In this document: positions 41,356 to 50,709 of the stretch, piece after piece
Layout: each line of letters opens with the position of its first letter
Numbering within the stretch: position 1 is the first letter of the stretch
NCBI GenBank assembly: GCA_036365455.1
Contig: JAWQUS010000030.1
Coordinates: 4,960,001 to 5,024,000 of the forward strand
DNA from: Macrosoma leucophasiata
Lineage: Eukaryota > Arthropoda > Insecta > Lepidoptera > Hedylidae
Length of the DNA stretch: 64,000 nt
Direction of reading: 5' to 3'
Program-made: the position numbers and the translations under genes
Notes under the pieces: generated by a model
The model's database searches: none
What the model saw: only the letters and a program-made list of their open reading frames with translations
Told to the model about the DNA's origin: nothing

Positions 41356-42027
41356 TTTATGATGTCATCGGTGGAAAATGGTCATTAAAGGCGCTTGATA
41401 AAACAAATACGTTTGACAATTTGGGAGTTACGATTTTTTTAATAATTAATAAAAATATATTATTAAACTTTACTGTTTGTTTATGGCTAAAATTCGTAAT
41501 CTTCAACATCTCGAATCTCCACCTCAGTTAGTTGCGGTGCTCAAGTAATGTAAGATGGTAAAAAACTGTACAAAGCGTGTTTTTAAAATTTCCCCTAAAA
41601 AATCCCCCTAACATTTTTCCGCCTATTCTGCCTCTAACTCCTCCTTTTACAGAGCATTCGACGGGTTGAGATTTCTCAAACTCTGCGTTAAATAAAAAGA
41701 AGCTTTACGTGATATACTCGTATGTTTAAGTTACAACAAAGACTGAGAGTGGGTCAGGTGCGTCACAATTTCTAGTGTATTTTACTAAGGAGCACCCTGA
41801 CTAAGGATACAAAGCCCGATAAAAAATATAATAAGCTTTTTAGGCCGGTTAGTAGTTTTATAGCAAAGAGCTAGATAATATGTTTGCCAAAAAAGAAACA
41901 ATAACTACGGACAGATTGACACATCTATATTAATTTAAATACAAAAACATAAAAATAATGTTCAAAATACCACAGTTCATTTATTATTTTACTTCAATTT
42001 TAAAGCTGAACGAAATTCTAAGCAAAG
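41356..42027. other. Intergenic, no gene seen
   Basis: AT-rich, without family members or plausible frames. Confidence 0.4.
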
Positions 42028-42035
42028 TCAGCATC

Positions 42036-42328
42036 CATAGAGCAACTCGGCCCACCGGTCGCGGCGGACCGGAGGGGAGTAGCCATAGCGTGTATTACCG
42101 ATGCAAAACAGTCTGTCATTTTTTGCGGGGGTAAATGCGTGCGACACACACGCACACTACAAAAATCGTCTATTAATACTAAACTCACAACTTGACTTTA
42201 ACAAAATACAGAAACAATTTCACGCACACATTTAAATATCTAGGCGACAGGTATAGGCCCATTTGGGCTTGTACTTCGACAGAGGGGAAAACCTGCATAT
42301 GGCTACTCCCCTCCGGTGTTGCTCTATG
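42036..42328. mobile_element. MITE family I, copy 2, 8-bp target-site duplication
   Basis: The ends CATAGAGCAACTCGG and (reversed) CATAGAGCAACACCGG are flanked by TCAGCATC on both sides (42028-42035 and 42329-42336). The long subterminal inverted block GGAGGGGAGTAGCCATA is present on both sides. It is collinear in reverse with the copy at 24.26-24.56 kb, sharing GATGCAAAACAGTCTGTCAT and TTTTGCGGGGG. The 8-bp duplication fits a hAT-type source. Confidence 0.9.
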
Positions 42329-42637
42329 TCAGCATCAGATTTAAAATTACAAACGTATTTTTACAAAGCTGTTTTACTAAATCCGTGCCAAGCAAAATAA
42401 TTCCTCAGTTACATGCATCGTATTCCATCGTTTACTAAATGTACCATACCATCTCATACTCTACAAAATAGCCCGGATGACTGACGAAGACGCTACTGAG
42501 ACGTAAGACGACCGAGCCGCGGCGCAAACATCTTGAAATTGTTGATTGGCTGCTGATATACCAATGTTTGATTTGTACACATCTACCGCATGGGATTTAG
42601 CAAGAGATGATGCAAATCGGTAAAGGTTAGATATTTA

Positions 42638-42783
42638 CCCCCTTATTCATAAACGTACATCAGATACATTTTACCTATAAAATGCTTTGTCTTTGTCAGT
42701 TGCATTGTCAAATGTGCAGGATAGAAAAAGACAAGGGAGAGATTAGCAACACTTTAACTAAAATATGTTTATGAATAAGGGGG
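42638..42783 (+). mobile_element. Harbinger-like MITE, copy 2, TTA target site
   Basis: CCCCCTTATTCATAAACGTA and the reversed right end (CCCCCTTATTCATAAACATA) bound 146 bases, with TTA directly on both sides. The internal block GTCTTTGTCAGTTGCATTGT and CAAATGTGCAGGATAGAAAA is shared with copy 1 in opposite orientation. Confidence 0.9.
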
Positions 42784-42803
42784 TTAAAATTTTGTGATAT
42801 TGA

Positions 42804-43125
42804 TTAGTTGTTTTATATTATTTCGCATTAACACATGCTTGTGAAATATATTTTTAAAGAAAAATGGAAAGAAAAATTTGACTTCAGGCGAGACTCGAAC
42901 TCGCGACCTACTGGGAATCTAGTCCAGCCGCTCTTCCAATTGAGCTACTGAAGCCCTGCCCGATTTGTCAAATCTTTCCTTCACATCTATTGCATTGCTT
43001 TATGGTAGCAGTAGCGCCATCTATTACCAACTATGCTAGTTAGGCAACCGATATAATAGACTTTTCAGTTTATTGAATATCGTAAAGAAGTCGCTTTTAC
43101 CCTTAATAATTGTTTTATATTATAA
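42804..43125 (-). repeat. tRNA-bearing repeat, family D2, left arm of inverted pair
   Basis: On the plus strand it reads TTGTTTTATATTATTTCGCA, AAGAAAAATGGAAAGAAAAA, the reversed tRNA-like part, CTGCCCGATTTGTCAAATCT, GTAGCGCCATCTATTACCAA and GTCGCTTTTACCCTTAATAA. The exact reverse order occurs at 43.74-44.08 kb. A PLE fragment lies between the two arms. Confidence 0.88.
42880..42954 (-). tRNA. tRNA-like sequence (pseudo-tRNA or SINE head)
   Basis: On the minus strand GCTTCAGTAGCTCAATTGGA has a 7-bp acceptor stem with CTGAAGT (first pair G-T), a D stem GCTC/GAGC, the A box and a T arm GCGAG TTCGAGT CTCGC with a perfect 5-bp stem. The anticodon stem GCTGG/CCAGT holds a nine-base loop (ACTAGATTC) instead of seven, so no anticodon can be assigned. 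Five copies exist in the window, all in the same repeat, so this is probably not a functional gene. Confidence 0.45.
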
Positions 43126-43136
43126 TAATTGTTTTA

Positions 43137-43453
43137 TATCATATATTGGTCAAACGAAGAGAGCTGTATCCACCCGCGTTAAAGAGCACATTGCTGATGT
43201 CAAAAACCGAAGAACAGGGAGGTCTGCAGTCTGTGAACACATAGCGGATAAGCCGAACCATTACATCCGGTTTGATAAAATTCAAATACTCGCCAGAGAA
43301 CACAAACCCATTCCAAGAATGGTACGCGAGGCTATTGAAATTAAAAAACACCCAAATTTCAATAGAGAAAATGGATGTCAACATCATGGGATCCCATACT
43401 TAGCAAGATTAAATCCCAGCCGCAGCAGTCTGCAAGACCTCAAGATACCATAA
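43137..43453 (+). pseudogene. Penelope-type GIY-YIG endonuclease domain (fragment)
   Basis: The frame reads SYIGQTKRAVSTRVKEHIAD, in which YIG, the Arg of STRVKEH and the following His are the GIY-YIG nuclease core. Then come SAVCEHIADKPNHYIRFDKI, a zone with AREAIEIKKHPNFNRENG-like order (conserved Glu and Asn), and a stop at 43451-43453. This layout (nuclease at the C-terminus, short basic tail) is the mark of Penelope-like retroelements. The first glycine-tyrosine half of the motif lies before the truncation point. The open frame extends upstream only into the flanking repeat, so there is no true start codon. No frameshift is seen inside the fragment. Confidence 0.88.
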
Positions 43454-43554
43454 GTAATTATTGTGTTAATCCTGAACGCTACGCAAGGCGTTTACGAAAT
43501 CGATGGAGGTAGCTAAATATAATTTTTTCAAACTTCTGTCAGACAAATGTCACT

Positions 43555-43605
43555 TCAGTCTGCCCGGGACCACGGAAGCTGAAAAGCGACCGAAACGTCG
43601 GGTTG
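43555..43605 (+). ncRNA. Hammerhead-like remnant in the PLE trailer
   Basis: CTGAAAAGCGACCGAAACGTC resembles a minimal hammerhead core (CTGANGA ... GAAAC ... GTC). The conserved G of CTGANGA is A here, so cleavage is unlikely. Hammerhead ribozymes are known in PLE terminal repeats, which is why this reading is offered. The identity remains unproven. Confidence 0.3.
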
Positions 43606-43673
43606 ATTTTAAAAATCATTTTAGTTTAATATACGCGAGATAAATCCGTAAAAATAGTTTTATTTCAATGAGG

Positions 43674-43748
43674 GCTTCAGTAGCTCAATTGGAAGAGCGG
43701 CTGGACTAGATTCCCAGTAGGTTGCGAGTTCGAGTCTCGCCTGAAGTC
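43674..43748 (+). tRNA. tRNA-like sequence (pseudo-tRNA), unit 1 of a tandem pair
   Basis: Same fold as at 42.88 kb: acceptor GCTTCAG/CTGAAGT, D stem GCTC/GAGC, anticodon stem with nine-base loop, T arm GCGAG TTCGAGT CTCGC. It directly follows the end of the PLE fragment. The next copy starts 302 bases later. Confidence 0.45.
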
Positions 43749-44085
43749 AATTTTTTCTTTCCATTTTTCTTTAAAAATATATTTCACAAGCATGTGTTAA
43801 TGCGAAATAATATAAAACAATTATTAAGGGTAAAAACGACTTCTTTACGATATTCAATAAACTGAAAAGTCTATTATATCGGTTGCCTAACTAGCATAGT
43901 TGGTAATAGATGGCGCTACTGCTACCATAAAGCAATGCAATAGATGTGAAGGAAAGATTTGACAAATCGGGCAGGGCTTCAGTAGCTCAATTGGAAGAGC
44001 GGCTGGATTAGATTCCCAGTAGGTCGCGAGTTCGAGTCTCGCCTGAAGTCAAATTTTTCTTTCCAGTTTTCTTTAAAAAAGATAT
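43749..44085 (+). repeat. tRNA-bearing repeat, family D2, right arm (302-base period)
   Basis: TTTCTTTCCATTTTTCTTTA, ACAAGCATGTGTTAATGCGA, ATTATTAAGGGTAAAAACGA, ATCGGTTGCCTAACTAGCAT and GTGAAGGAAAGATTTGAC lead to a second tRNA-like unit at 43976. This is the reverse complement of 42.80-43.12 kb. The two tRNA-like units are in tandem with a 302-base period. Confidence 0.88.
43976..44050 (+). tRNA. tRNA-like sequence (pseudo-tRNA), unit 2 of the tandem pair
   Basis: It differs from unit 1 at very few places (GGATTAGATTC for GGACTAGATTC, GGTCGCGAG for GGTTGCGAG). The T arm is perfect and the anticodon loop is again nine bases. Confidence 0.45.
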
Positions 44086-44089
44086 TGAT

Positions 44090-44745
44090 TAGTACATGTA
44101 AATTGGGCTTAATATAAATAGCATAAAGACGCCACTGAGACGTAAGACGACCGAGCCGCGGCGCAAACATCTTGAAATAGTTGATTGGCTGCTGATATAC
44201 CAATGTTTGATTTGTACACATCTACTGTATGGGATTTAGAAAGAGATGATTAAACCAGAAAAGTTTAGATTTTTAAAGGTTACTTAAAGTTGTCACATGT
44301 AAATTTGGCTTAATATAAATAACATAAAAATGTGTACCTTCGTAAAAAAAAATCTGCCTAGAATAATATATTTGCAACTTAAATATATGGGACAAGGATG
44401 TTTAAAAAATTGTTTGTAGTCATATTTATCATATTTCATTTTAGAGTTGTCAATATAAAAAGCCAAATATTTTCTACTCTTATATTAATATTGTTCTTCC
44501 AAATATCTTTGTTAAATAAATAAATATCTTACAGACAATCAAAATAACGGTAAAAACTTTATGACCGTGATCTTAAGAAAATTGATGTCGTTGATTTTAA
44601 AATAAATTGATTTAAAGGTAATTAAGTAATATTCGACTTGTTCATCACTAGCTGAGAGAAAATTTTATGTTGTTATCTTCTCAAATTCCACGCAGTGTTC
44701 AATGCATCACACTTTCACTTCCACTGATTTAGTCAGAGTTATAAT
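44090..44745. other. Intergenic; partial duplication of 42.49-42.62 kb
   Basis: The block 44125-44250 (GACGCCACTGAGACGTAAGA, CGACCGAGCCGCGGCGCAAA, TTGATTGGCTGCTGATATAC) repeats 42490-42615 in the same orientation. The rest is AT-rich and unassigned. Confidence 0.6.
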
Positions 44746-44749
44746 AATA

Positions 44750-46030
44750 GGTTGGGGAAAAAGTATTTTCGCATTATAGTATGTATGAACTTGTAATAAA
44801 ATCTCTTTGGCTGTAGTATTTGTATCTGACTGGTTTTGGTTTCATTGAAAGTTAAAATTTTAAAGAACATAATTCCAAATTCAAATTAGGCAAATGTGTG
44901 ATTTTCATTTGTTTTTCGTACTGTCAAGATGAGCGAATCTAATGAAGAAATTCGATATATTTTAAAATTTTACTACAAAAAAGGTAAAAATGCAACGCAA
45001 GCCGCGAAAAAAATTGCGATGTTTATGGACCTAGTGTAGTGTCTGTGAGAGTAGCACAAATTTGGTTTAAGCGTTTTCAATACGGAAATTTTGATGTCAA
45101 AGATGCACCTCGCTCTGGTCGCCCTATTACGGATAAAATGGATGCCATTTTTGAAAAAGTGGAGCAAGATCGATATATCGGTAGTTACGACGTAGCTGAA
45201 GAACTGAGAATTGATCACAAAACAGTTTTGGCGCATTAGAAAAATCTGGGTACAAAAAAAAGCTCGATGTTTGGGTACCTCACGAGCTCACTGAAAGAAA
45301 CCTAATGAACCGTATACTCATTTGTGATTCTTTATTACGACGTAATGAAACCGAATCATTTTTGAAGAAGCTGATAACTGAAGAAGGTGATGAAAAGTGG
45401 ATCACGTACGACAAGAACGTGCGAAAAAGGTCGTGGTCAAAGGCCGGTCAGGCTTCACAGACTGTGGCGAAACCCGGGTTAACTCGCAATAAGGTGATGT
45501 TGTGTGTGTGGGATTGGAAGGGCATTATTCATTATGAGCTATTACCACCAGGCAGGACTATCGATTCTGAACTCTACTGCGAACAACTGATGAGATTAAA
45601 GCAAGAAGTTGAGAGAAAGCGGCCGGAATTGATCAACAGAAGGGGTGTGGTGTTTCATCATGATAACGCTAGACCTCACACATCTATAGCCACTCAGCAA
45701 AAAATTAAGAGAGTTTGGCTGGGAGGTGTTAATGCATCCGCCGTATAGTCCTGACCTTGCACCTTCAGATTTCCACCTGTTTCGGTCTCTTCAGAATTCT
45801 TTATGCAATGTTAGGTTAACATCACGAGAGGACTGCCAAATCCACTTGTCGCGGTATTTTGATGAGAAGTCCCAAAATTTTTATAGCAATGGGATCATGC
45901 CCCTACCTACAAGATGGCAAAAGGTTATCGAACAAAATGGTACATACATACTTTAGTTAAAATTAAATAAACTATATTAAAAAATGTTTTGCATTATCTT
46001 AAAAAATGCGAAGAAACTTTTTCCCCAACC
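44750..46030 (+). mobile_element. mariner transposon, full length (M2)
   Basis: Terminal inverted repeats GGTTGGGGAAAAAGTATTTT and (reversed) GGTTGGGGAAAAAGTTTCTT, with TA on both sides (44748-44749 and 46031-46032). At 1281 bases it has the usual mariner size. It is nearly identical to the shared parts of the copy at 38.8 kb. Confidence 0.96.
44929..45956 (+). pseudogene. mariner transposase, full span with three frameshifts
   Basis: It starts MSESNEEIRYILKFYYKKGK at 44929. The first break, near 45010, leads to a premature TAG at about 45037. The next segment gives VAQIWFKRFQYGNFDVKDAP and RSGRPITDKMDAIFEKV, the helix-turn-helix and linker, up to TAG at 45237-45239, the second break. The third segment (45305-45700) has WVPHELTERN and CDSLLRRNET (linker to catalytic domain) and VWDWKGIIHYELL with the first catalytic Asp. 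It also has HHDNARPH with the second. A one-base insertion in an A run near 45704 is the third break. The last segment has YSPDLAPSDFHLF with the third Asp. All D,D34D residues are present but lie in separate frames, so the copy is inactive. Confidence 0.95.
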
Positions 46031-46032
46031 TA

Positions 46033-46680
46033 ATATATTAGCAAATTATAATTTTAAATTTGCAGTGTTTTACAACTCTAGATACATACATCAAAACACG
46101 TTAATATGAGCTGCGAGAGAGTAACGAGCGAGAGCAAATACGTGAGATTGGCGATCCTCGATGGTTTTGTTCTGGACATTGGATGGCATCTCACAAGATG
46201 CCTGGAGGATATTTGAGCTGGCGGATATTTGAAGATTGTGTGCCTTTTGGTTGTTTGTTTGTGATCTAATTTACTATTTATATTACAAAATCTTATATAG
46301 ATATTTTAAATGCAACATACATTTAATTTAATTTTATTCATTACACTGCAATTAGTTAGGTAGGTTTAGGTAACTAATTACTGTGTAATAGGTAGGTAGG
46401 TAATCTTTTTGTGTTCATTAATGTTCAAAACGCATGCTTTGGTTTCGCTCACTGACATAACATTTTATATTTGTATTTATGACAAGATATGACAGATCAC
46501 TGAAATTGGTGCCTGTTCGACACCAATTTGTGACAACAATGTCACGCAATTGTGTCACTTCTATTATCTTATTATTCAAATTTCTGTGGCTGTTGCTGTA
46601 GAATTCTTTGTGACTACCGGAAGACGCGTGTGATCTCAAGATTTTTTTGTATCTAAGCTCATATTAAAAAGATTTTTTTT
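46033..46680. other. Intergenic, no gene seen
   Basis: No family member was recognised. Confidence 0.4.
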
Positions 46681-46685
46681 TTGTT

Positions 46686-46970
46686 TTTTTTTTATGTAAT
46701 GAGCGTGGCAAACAAACATGCAGTTCACATTGATGTTAAGTGATGACTGCAGCCTATAGACACCCACATGAAGACCAAGGTCAAAATGCAGATGCGTTAC
46801 CACTTCTGAGGCCTAAGGTGTTATGCCTCTGTGGCGGAAATTACAGGGCCGTACATTACCACCTGACCGGAACACGATAGTGCTGAACACTAGCATTTAG
46901 CGGCAAGCATATTAGGTAATGCGGTGGTGCCTACGCCCGCGAGCTCCGTCACTGAAGCTCTACCACCAGT
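46686..46970 (-). mobile_element. Metulj-type SINE, full length
   Basis: The head at 46970 (ACTGGTGGTAGAGCTTCAGT) runs to the tail GCCACGCTCATTACATAAAA. All blocks are close to consensus. Confidence 0.94.
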
Positions 46971-47207
46971 AAAAAAAAGATTAATTTCATTTTACTTGAA
47001 AGACTTAGTAACTTTTGATGACCAACATGGCTATATTATCAATTACTGACCTAACTTATTACGAGTCATATATACGTAGTTTTTGTATTTTTCACAATAA
47101 CATTGCATTGTTTTGTAGATATCAAAAGACATCTATCTACTGATAATGCAATTCTAATCTGTGGTAGCCTCTGAAATCTGAATATATCTCAAGCAGTAAT
47201 TATAACA

Positions 47208-47567
47208 ATGGCAACCCTTGAAACGTCCCACTGCTGGGCACGAGTCTCTCCCTTTTTTGGGGGAGGCATGGAGCTTACTCCACCACGCTGCTCCAATGCG
47301 GGTTGGTGGAAATACGGGTTAGTGACCAACCCGCTATCGGATGTTTTCAAACCGCCCATAAGGCCTCCGACAAGGTTAAGCGACTGCTATCTATCGATAG
47401 CAACCGGGACCGACGATTTAACGTGCCCTCTGAAGCACGGAAACGCGCGTTTACAATTTGCCACTAGCGGTCACCCCTCACACACCCGACCGCGCCCTGT
47501 ATCGTTTAACCGAGTAGAACGCTTACGATCTACACCAGCCGCGGAGCCATGTGCGCTTCAGCAGTAA
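47208..47567 (+). repeat. CCCACTGCTGGGCACGAG repeat, copy 1 (open frame by chance)
   Basis: It begins GGCAACCCTTGAAACGTCCC, has ACTCCACCACGCTGCTCCAA, CCGCCCATAAGGCCTCCGAC, ATCGATAGCAACCGGGACCG and GAAGCACGGAAACGCGCG, and ends CGATCTACACCAGCCGCGGA. A 119-residue frame spans it, but the same repeat at 49.11 kb does not keep that frame. I therefore read it as non-coding repeat, not a gene. Confidence 0.75.
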
Positions 47568-47658
47568 TTAATAAGATCAATATACAGCAGAAGTGGGATC
47601 AAACATTAATCTCAATGACTAAAGTAGTGCTTCAAGTAATATATTTTTTAAGATTTTT

Positions 47659-47949
47659 ACTGGTGGTAGAGCTCCAGTGACGAAGCTCGCGGGCGTAGGC
47701 ACCACCGTATTCCCTAATTTACTTGCCGCTAAATGGTAGTAGTGTTCAGCGCTATCGTGCTCCGGTCAGGTGGTAATGTACGGCCTTGTAATTTCCGGGG
47801 CACAGAGGCATAACGCCTTAGGCCTCAGGAGTGGTAACGCATCTGCATTTTGACCTTGGTCTTCGTGTGGGTGTCTTTAGGCCGCAGTCATCACTTAACA
47901 TCAATGTGAACTGCATGCTTGTTTGCCACTTCCATTACATTAAAAAAAA
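47659..47949 (+). mobile_element. Metulj-type SINE, full length
   Basis: ACTGGTGGTAGAGCTCCAGT to TTCCATTACATTAAAAAAAA. It has a small GTA triplication (GGTAGTAGTGTTC) and an extra GG in TTTCCGGGGCACAG. Confidence 0.94.
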
Positions 47950-49105
47950 TATCCAAGCTTATAAAAGTTACCATCATTAAAAAACATATTTGCACAAGAA
48001 AATCGCTCGCCAATCTTGCAAAGCGTTAAGTTAATACAGCCCATTTGGCACTTATGAGGCATTTAACTTAATAAAGTGGCGTTCAAACACGATGCACACA
48101 TTTATATCGCATTAGCTGATGCTAACATGCTATCAATAACACCGTCACGGAAATTGAATTTACCTAATACTCTTGAACATTGAGCTACGAATGTTGGGAA
48201 AAAACGTATGGAGTCGATGTTCAATGCACTGTATTTAGTTAGATATCGCTTTAAAATTACTAATTTGTTACTAAAAAAAAATCTTATTTAGAGAAAAACT
48301 GAAAAGAGAACTTTAAAGAGTTTCAACTCTCCAATAATTAATGTTGGTAAGTTTTATACAGGGCAACCCTTGCGAACACTTCGTATGTGCGATGTAACGC
48401 GGTCATACGCCATCTGCCGTACTAGACAAGTACTTTTTTCGTTACTTAGTACGTTTCTCCAGTGTTCCACTAGGTGGCGCCTTATGTAGTGGGTGCTATA
48501 TGTGAGATATCTTTAAGTAGATGTTTGAAAATGACATTGAGGTTCGTAAAGTCCTGTTTTCTCAAATTCAATCGTTTGAAAGATTAGTACATTACACAAA
48601 GTAATTAAATGTGTTCCATTCTCCCATTTACTCTAGAAACAAGAGAGCAAATAAATCTGAAAAAAAAATGCTGTATGTCTGTAGTATGAAAGCATTGAAA
48701 AAAATTTAGTTTAAGTAAAGTATTCCAAACAATTTTAGAGATATGACATAATATTTCCAATACATAACTTTGCACATTCAATCGAATATTACTAACCTTT
48801 CATAGGCGTACCCGCTTGCACTTGGCCCCTTTTTGCCGCCTATCACCTACATAAATTGCATGCTTGTTTATCTCCATCATATTAGGATAGCCATAAGTAT
48901 GTATGGAATCCTCAAATTAATCGACAGAGCTCCGATAACTTTCTTTGACCTTTTATTTATTTTATTACATACATTCCCCGATTAACAACGAGCGAACTCC
49001 AACAAACATTACAACTATGATAAGTTAGCCGTTTTATTATCTATGCTGCTGTTATAGATGGCCATCGTAACATTGTTTACTTATTATATATAATAAATAA
49101 TAATA
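47950..49105. other. Intergenic; Metulj tail piece at 48840-48890
   Basis: CCTACATAAATTGCATGCTTGTT near 48848 is a SINE tail fragment. The rest, including GCGGTCATACGCCATCTGCC near 48400, is unassigned and has no frame. Confidence 0.4.
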
Positions 49106-49106
49106 G

Positions 49107-49443
49107 CAACCCATTATACGTCCCACTGCTGGGCACGAGTCTCTCCCCTTTTTGGGGGGAGGCCTGGAGCTTACTCCACCACGCTGCTCCAATGCGGATT
49201 GGTGGAGGTGGGTGGGTTAGTGGTGATGTTTTCAAACCGCCCATAAGGCCTCCGACAAGGTTTAACGACTGCTATCTATCGATAGCAACCGGGACCGACG
49301 GCTTAACGTGCCCTCCGAAGCACGGAAACGCGCATTTAATTTGCCACTAGCGGTCACCCATCACACTACCCGACCGCGCCCGTAGTGCTTAACCGAGCAG
49401 ATCGCTTACGATCTACACCAGCCGCTGTGCCATGCGCGCTTCA
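49107..49443 (+). repeat. CCCACTGCTGGGCACGAG repeat, copy 2
   Basis: It is collinear with the copy at 47.21 kb. It differs by small indels (GGTGGAGGTGGGTGGGTTAG and a gap after GTGGTGATG), which break the frame seen in copy 1. Confidence 0.78.
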
Positions 49444-49444
49444 T

Positions 49445-49990
49445 TTACTTATTATACATTGTAATAAATCTTACATGGCTGTTGAATAAAATGATCACAA
49501 TGCAATATACCATAGGCTAACAACCATGTCAAAAAAAACTTTTACCAATAAAAATATACCTTCTCCAAACATACACAACTCCACTGCACACACGTAACGA
49601 GTTATTCCCACATCGCAACAAGATTATTAATTCGGATATGAATCCGATCGCCGTCGGGATATGGGCACCCACTTATCTGTACACCCCATAACACAAGTAA
49701 CCCTTGACAATATCTCGCAAATAAAAAATGTACTTATGCCTCGAGTTAAACAGCCTAAAATAGCGTGAACGTAGTAAAGAAGCTATTTTTGTAATATGTT
49801 TCAATATATCAAATTTCTCCGTTTGCCAATATGTATTGATTTCGCGCCTCGGGTTTATTTTGTGATGGAGGTTAGGGATTAGGTCGCACGTCTCATATGA
49901 TAATCGGGTATCTTTTACATTATGAGATAGAAACAATAGGTATCCGTCTGTTTTATAACAAAATATTATTATCAAGGACAGAAATCCATA
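49445..49990. other. Intergenic, no gene seen
   Basis: A 163-residue minus-strand frame (49673-50164) overlaps the Helitron-like copy and shows no known motif. Confidence 0.4.
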
Positions 49991-49997
49991 CTTCCCT

Positions 49998-50171
49998 ACT
50001 AATATTATAAATGCGAAAGTAACTCTGTCTGTCTGTCTGTCTGTTACCTTTTCACGTCCAAACGACTTACTCGATTTTAATGAAATTTGGTACAGAGATA
50101 GAGCTGTCTTTGAGAAAGAACATGGGCTACTTTCCGACATCCACGCGGGCGAAGCCGCGGGCAACAGCTAT
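49998..50171 (+). mobile_element. Helitron-like element with (GTCT)n
   Basis: CTACTAATATTATAAATGCG, GTCTGTCTGTCTGTCTG, AACGACTTACTCGATTTTAA, GGGCTACTTTCCGACATCC and ACGCGGGCGAAGCCGCGGGC ending AACAGCTAT. The terminal G of CTAG is changed to T. Confidence 0.6.
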
Positions 50172-50449
50172 ATACTATGTACTTGAATAATAACTTTTAG
50201 GTTATATTTTGATTTGTAAATATTTGTAAACGATACCTTACTACTATTGTTATCTATCAAAAGTTGTTTAGAGTTCGTTGACAATTGCAAAGGGCGTTGG
50301 CATAATATTACTTTTCCACACCCGTGCACGTTATCAAATACTTTATGTCAAAAAAAAATACATAAAATTATGACTTTAAACAAGTTTTGACAGTATATCA
50401 TGCTGCGACACGGATCTGCCGCCAAAACTACATTTCTAATCTATCTATC

Positions 50450-50705
50450 TATCTACATTTAAAAAATCTATTGCTGTTCGTTAGTCTCGCTAATACTCGA
50501 GAACAGCTCTACCGATTTGGTTATCTTTAGTTTTGAATTATTTCTGGAAGCCCAGGGAAGGTTTAAAACGTAAAAAAATATAAAGAAATTGAAGGGAAAT
50601 AGTAAAAATCACAATTTCATTTTCCCATTAAAAAAGTCCGTATCTATCAAACCTTTGACACATTATTTCATTCTGAGGCAATACAAAGTTTGCCGGGTCA
50701 GCTAG
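50450..50705 (+). mobile_element. Helitron-like element ending GCCGGGTCAGCTAG|T
   Basis: It begins near CTATCTATCTATCTACATTT, has CGAGAACAGCTCTACCGATT and AAAAAGTCCGTATCTATCAA, and ends ATACAAAGTTTGCCGGGTCA GCTAG then T. The end matches, reversed, the copy at 29.45 kb. Confidence 0.65.
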
Positions 50706-50709
50706 TTTC

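Larger units (their letters stand above)
43127..43672 (+). mobile_element. Penelope-like element, 3' fragment with endonuclease end
   Basis: The fragment starts abruptly around 43127-43137 inside the tRNA-bearing repeat. It contains the GIY-YIG endonuclease C-terminus and a trailer with CTGCCCGGGACCACGGAAG and CTGAAAAGCGACCGAAACGTCGGG. It ends TACGCGAGATAAATCCG...TTTATTTCAATG, directly followed by the tRNA-like unit at 43674. The reverse transcriptase part is missing, a strong 5' truncation. Confidence 0.85.

Noticed and set aside
41059..41531. Overlapping frames of 74 and 97 residues as a gene
   Set aside because: They change frame without a splice signal and overlap a likely tRNA-derived SINE on the minus strand.
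43979..44221. 80-residue minus-strand frame ending in FRRDSNSRPTGN
   Set aside because: It is the reverse reading of the tRNA-like unit and its trailer, not a protein.
47208..47567. 119-residue frame as a gene
   Set aside because: A collinear repeat copy at 49.11 kb does not keep the frame.
49673..50164. 163-residue minus-strand frame as a host gene
   Set aside because: Its first third is the reverse of a Helitron-like repeat with a GTCT microsatellite. The remainder has no motif.
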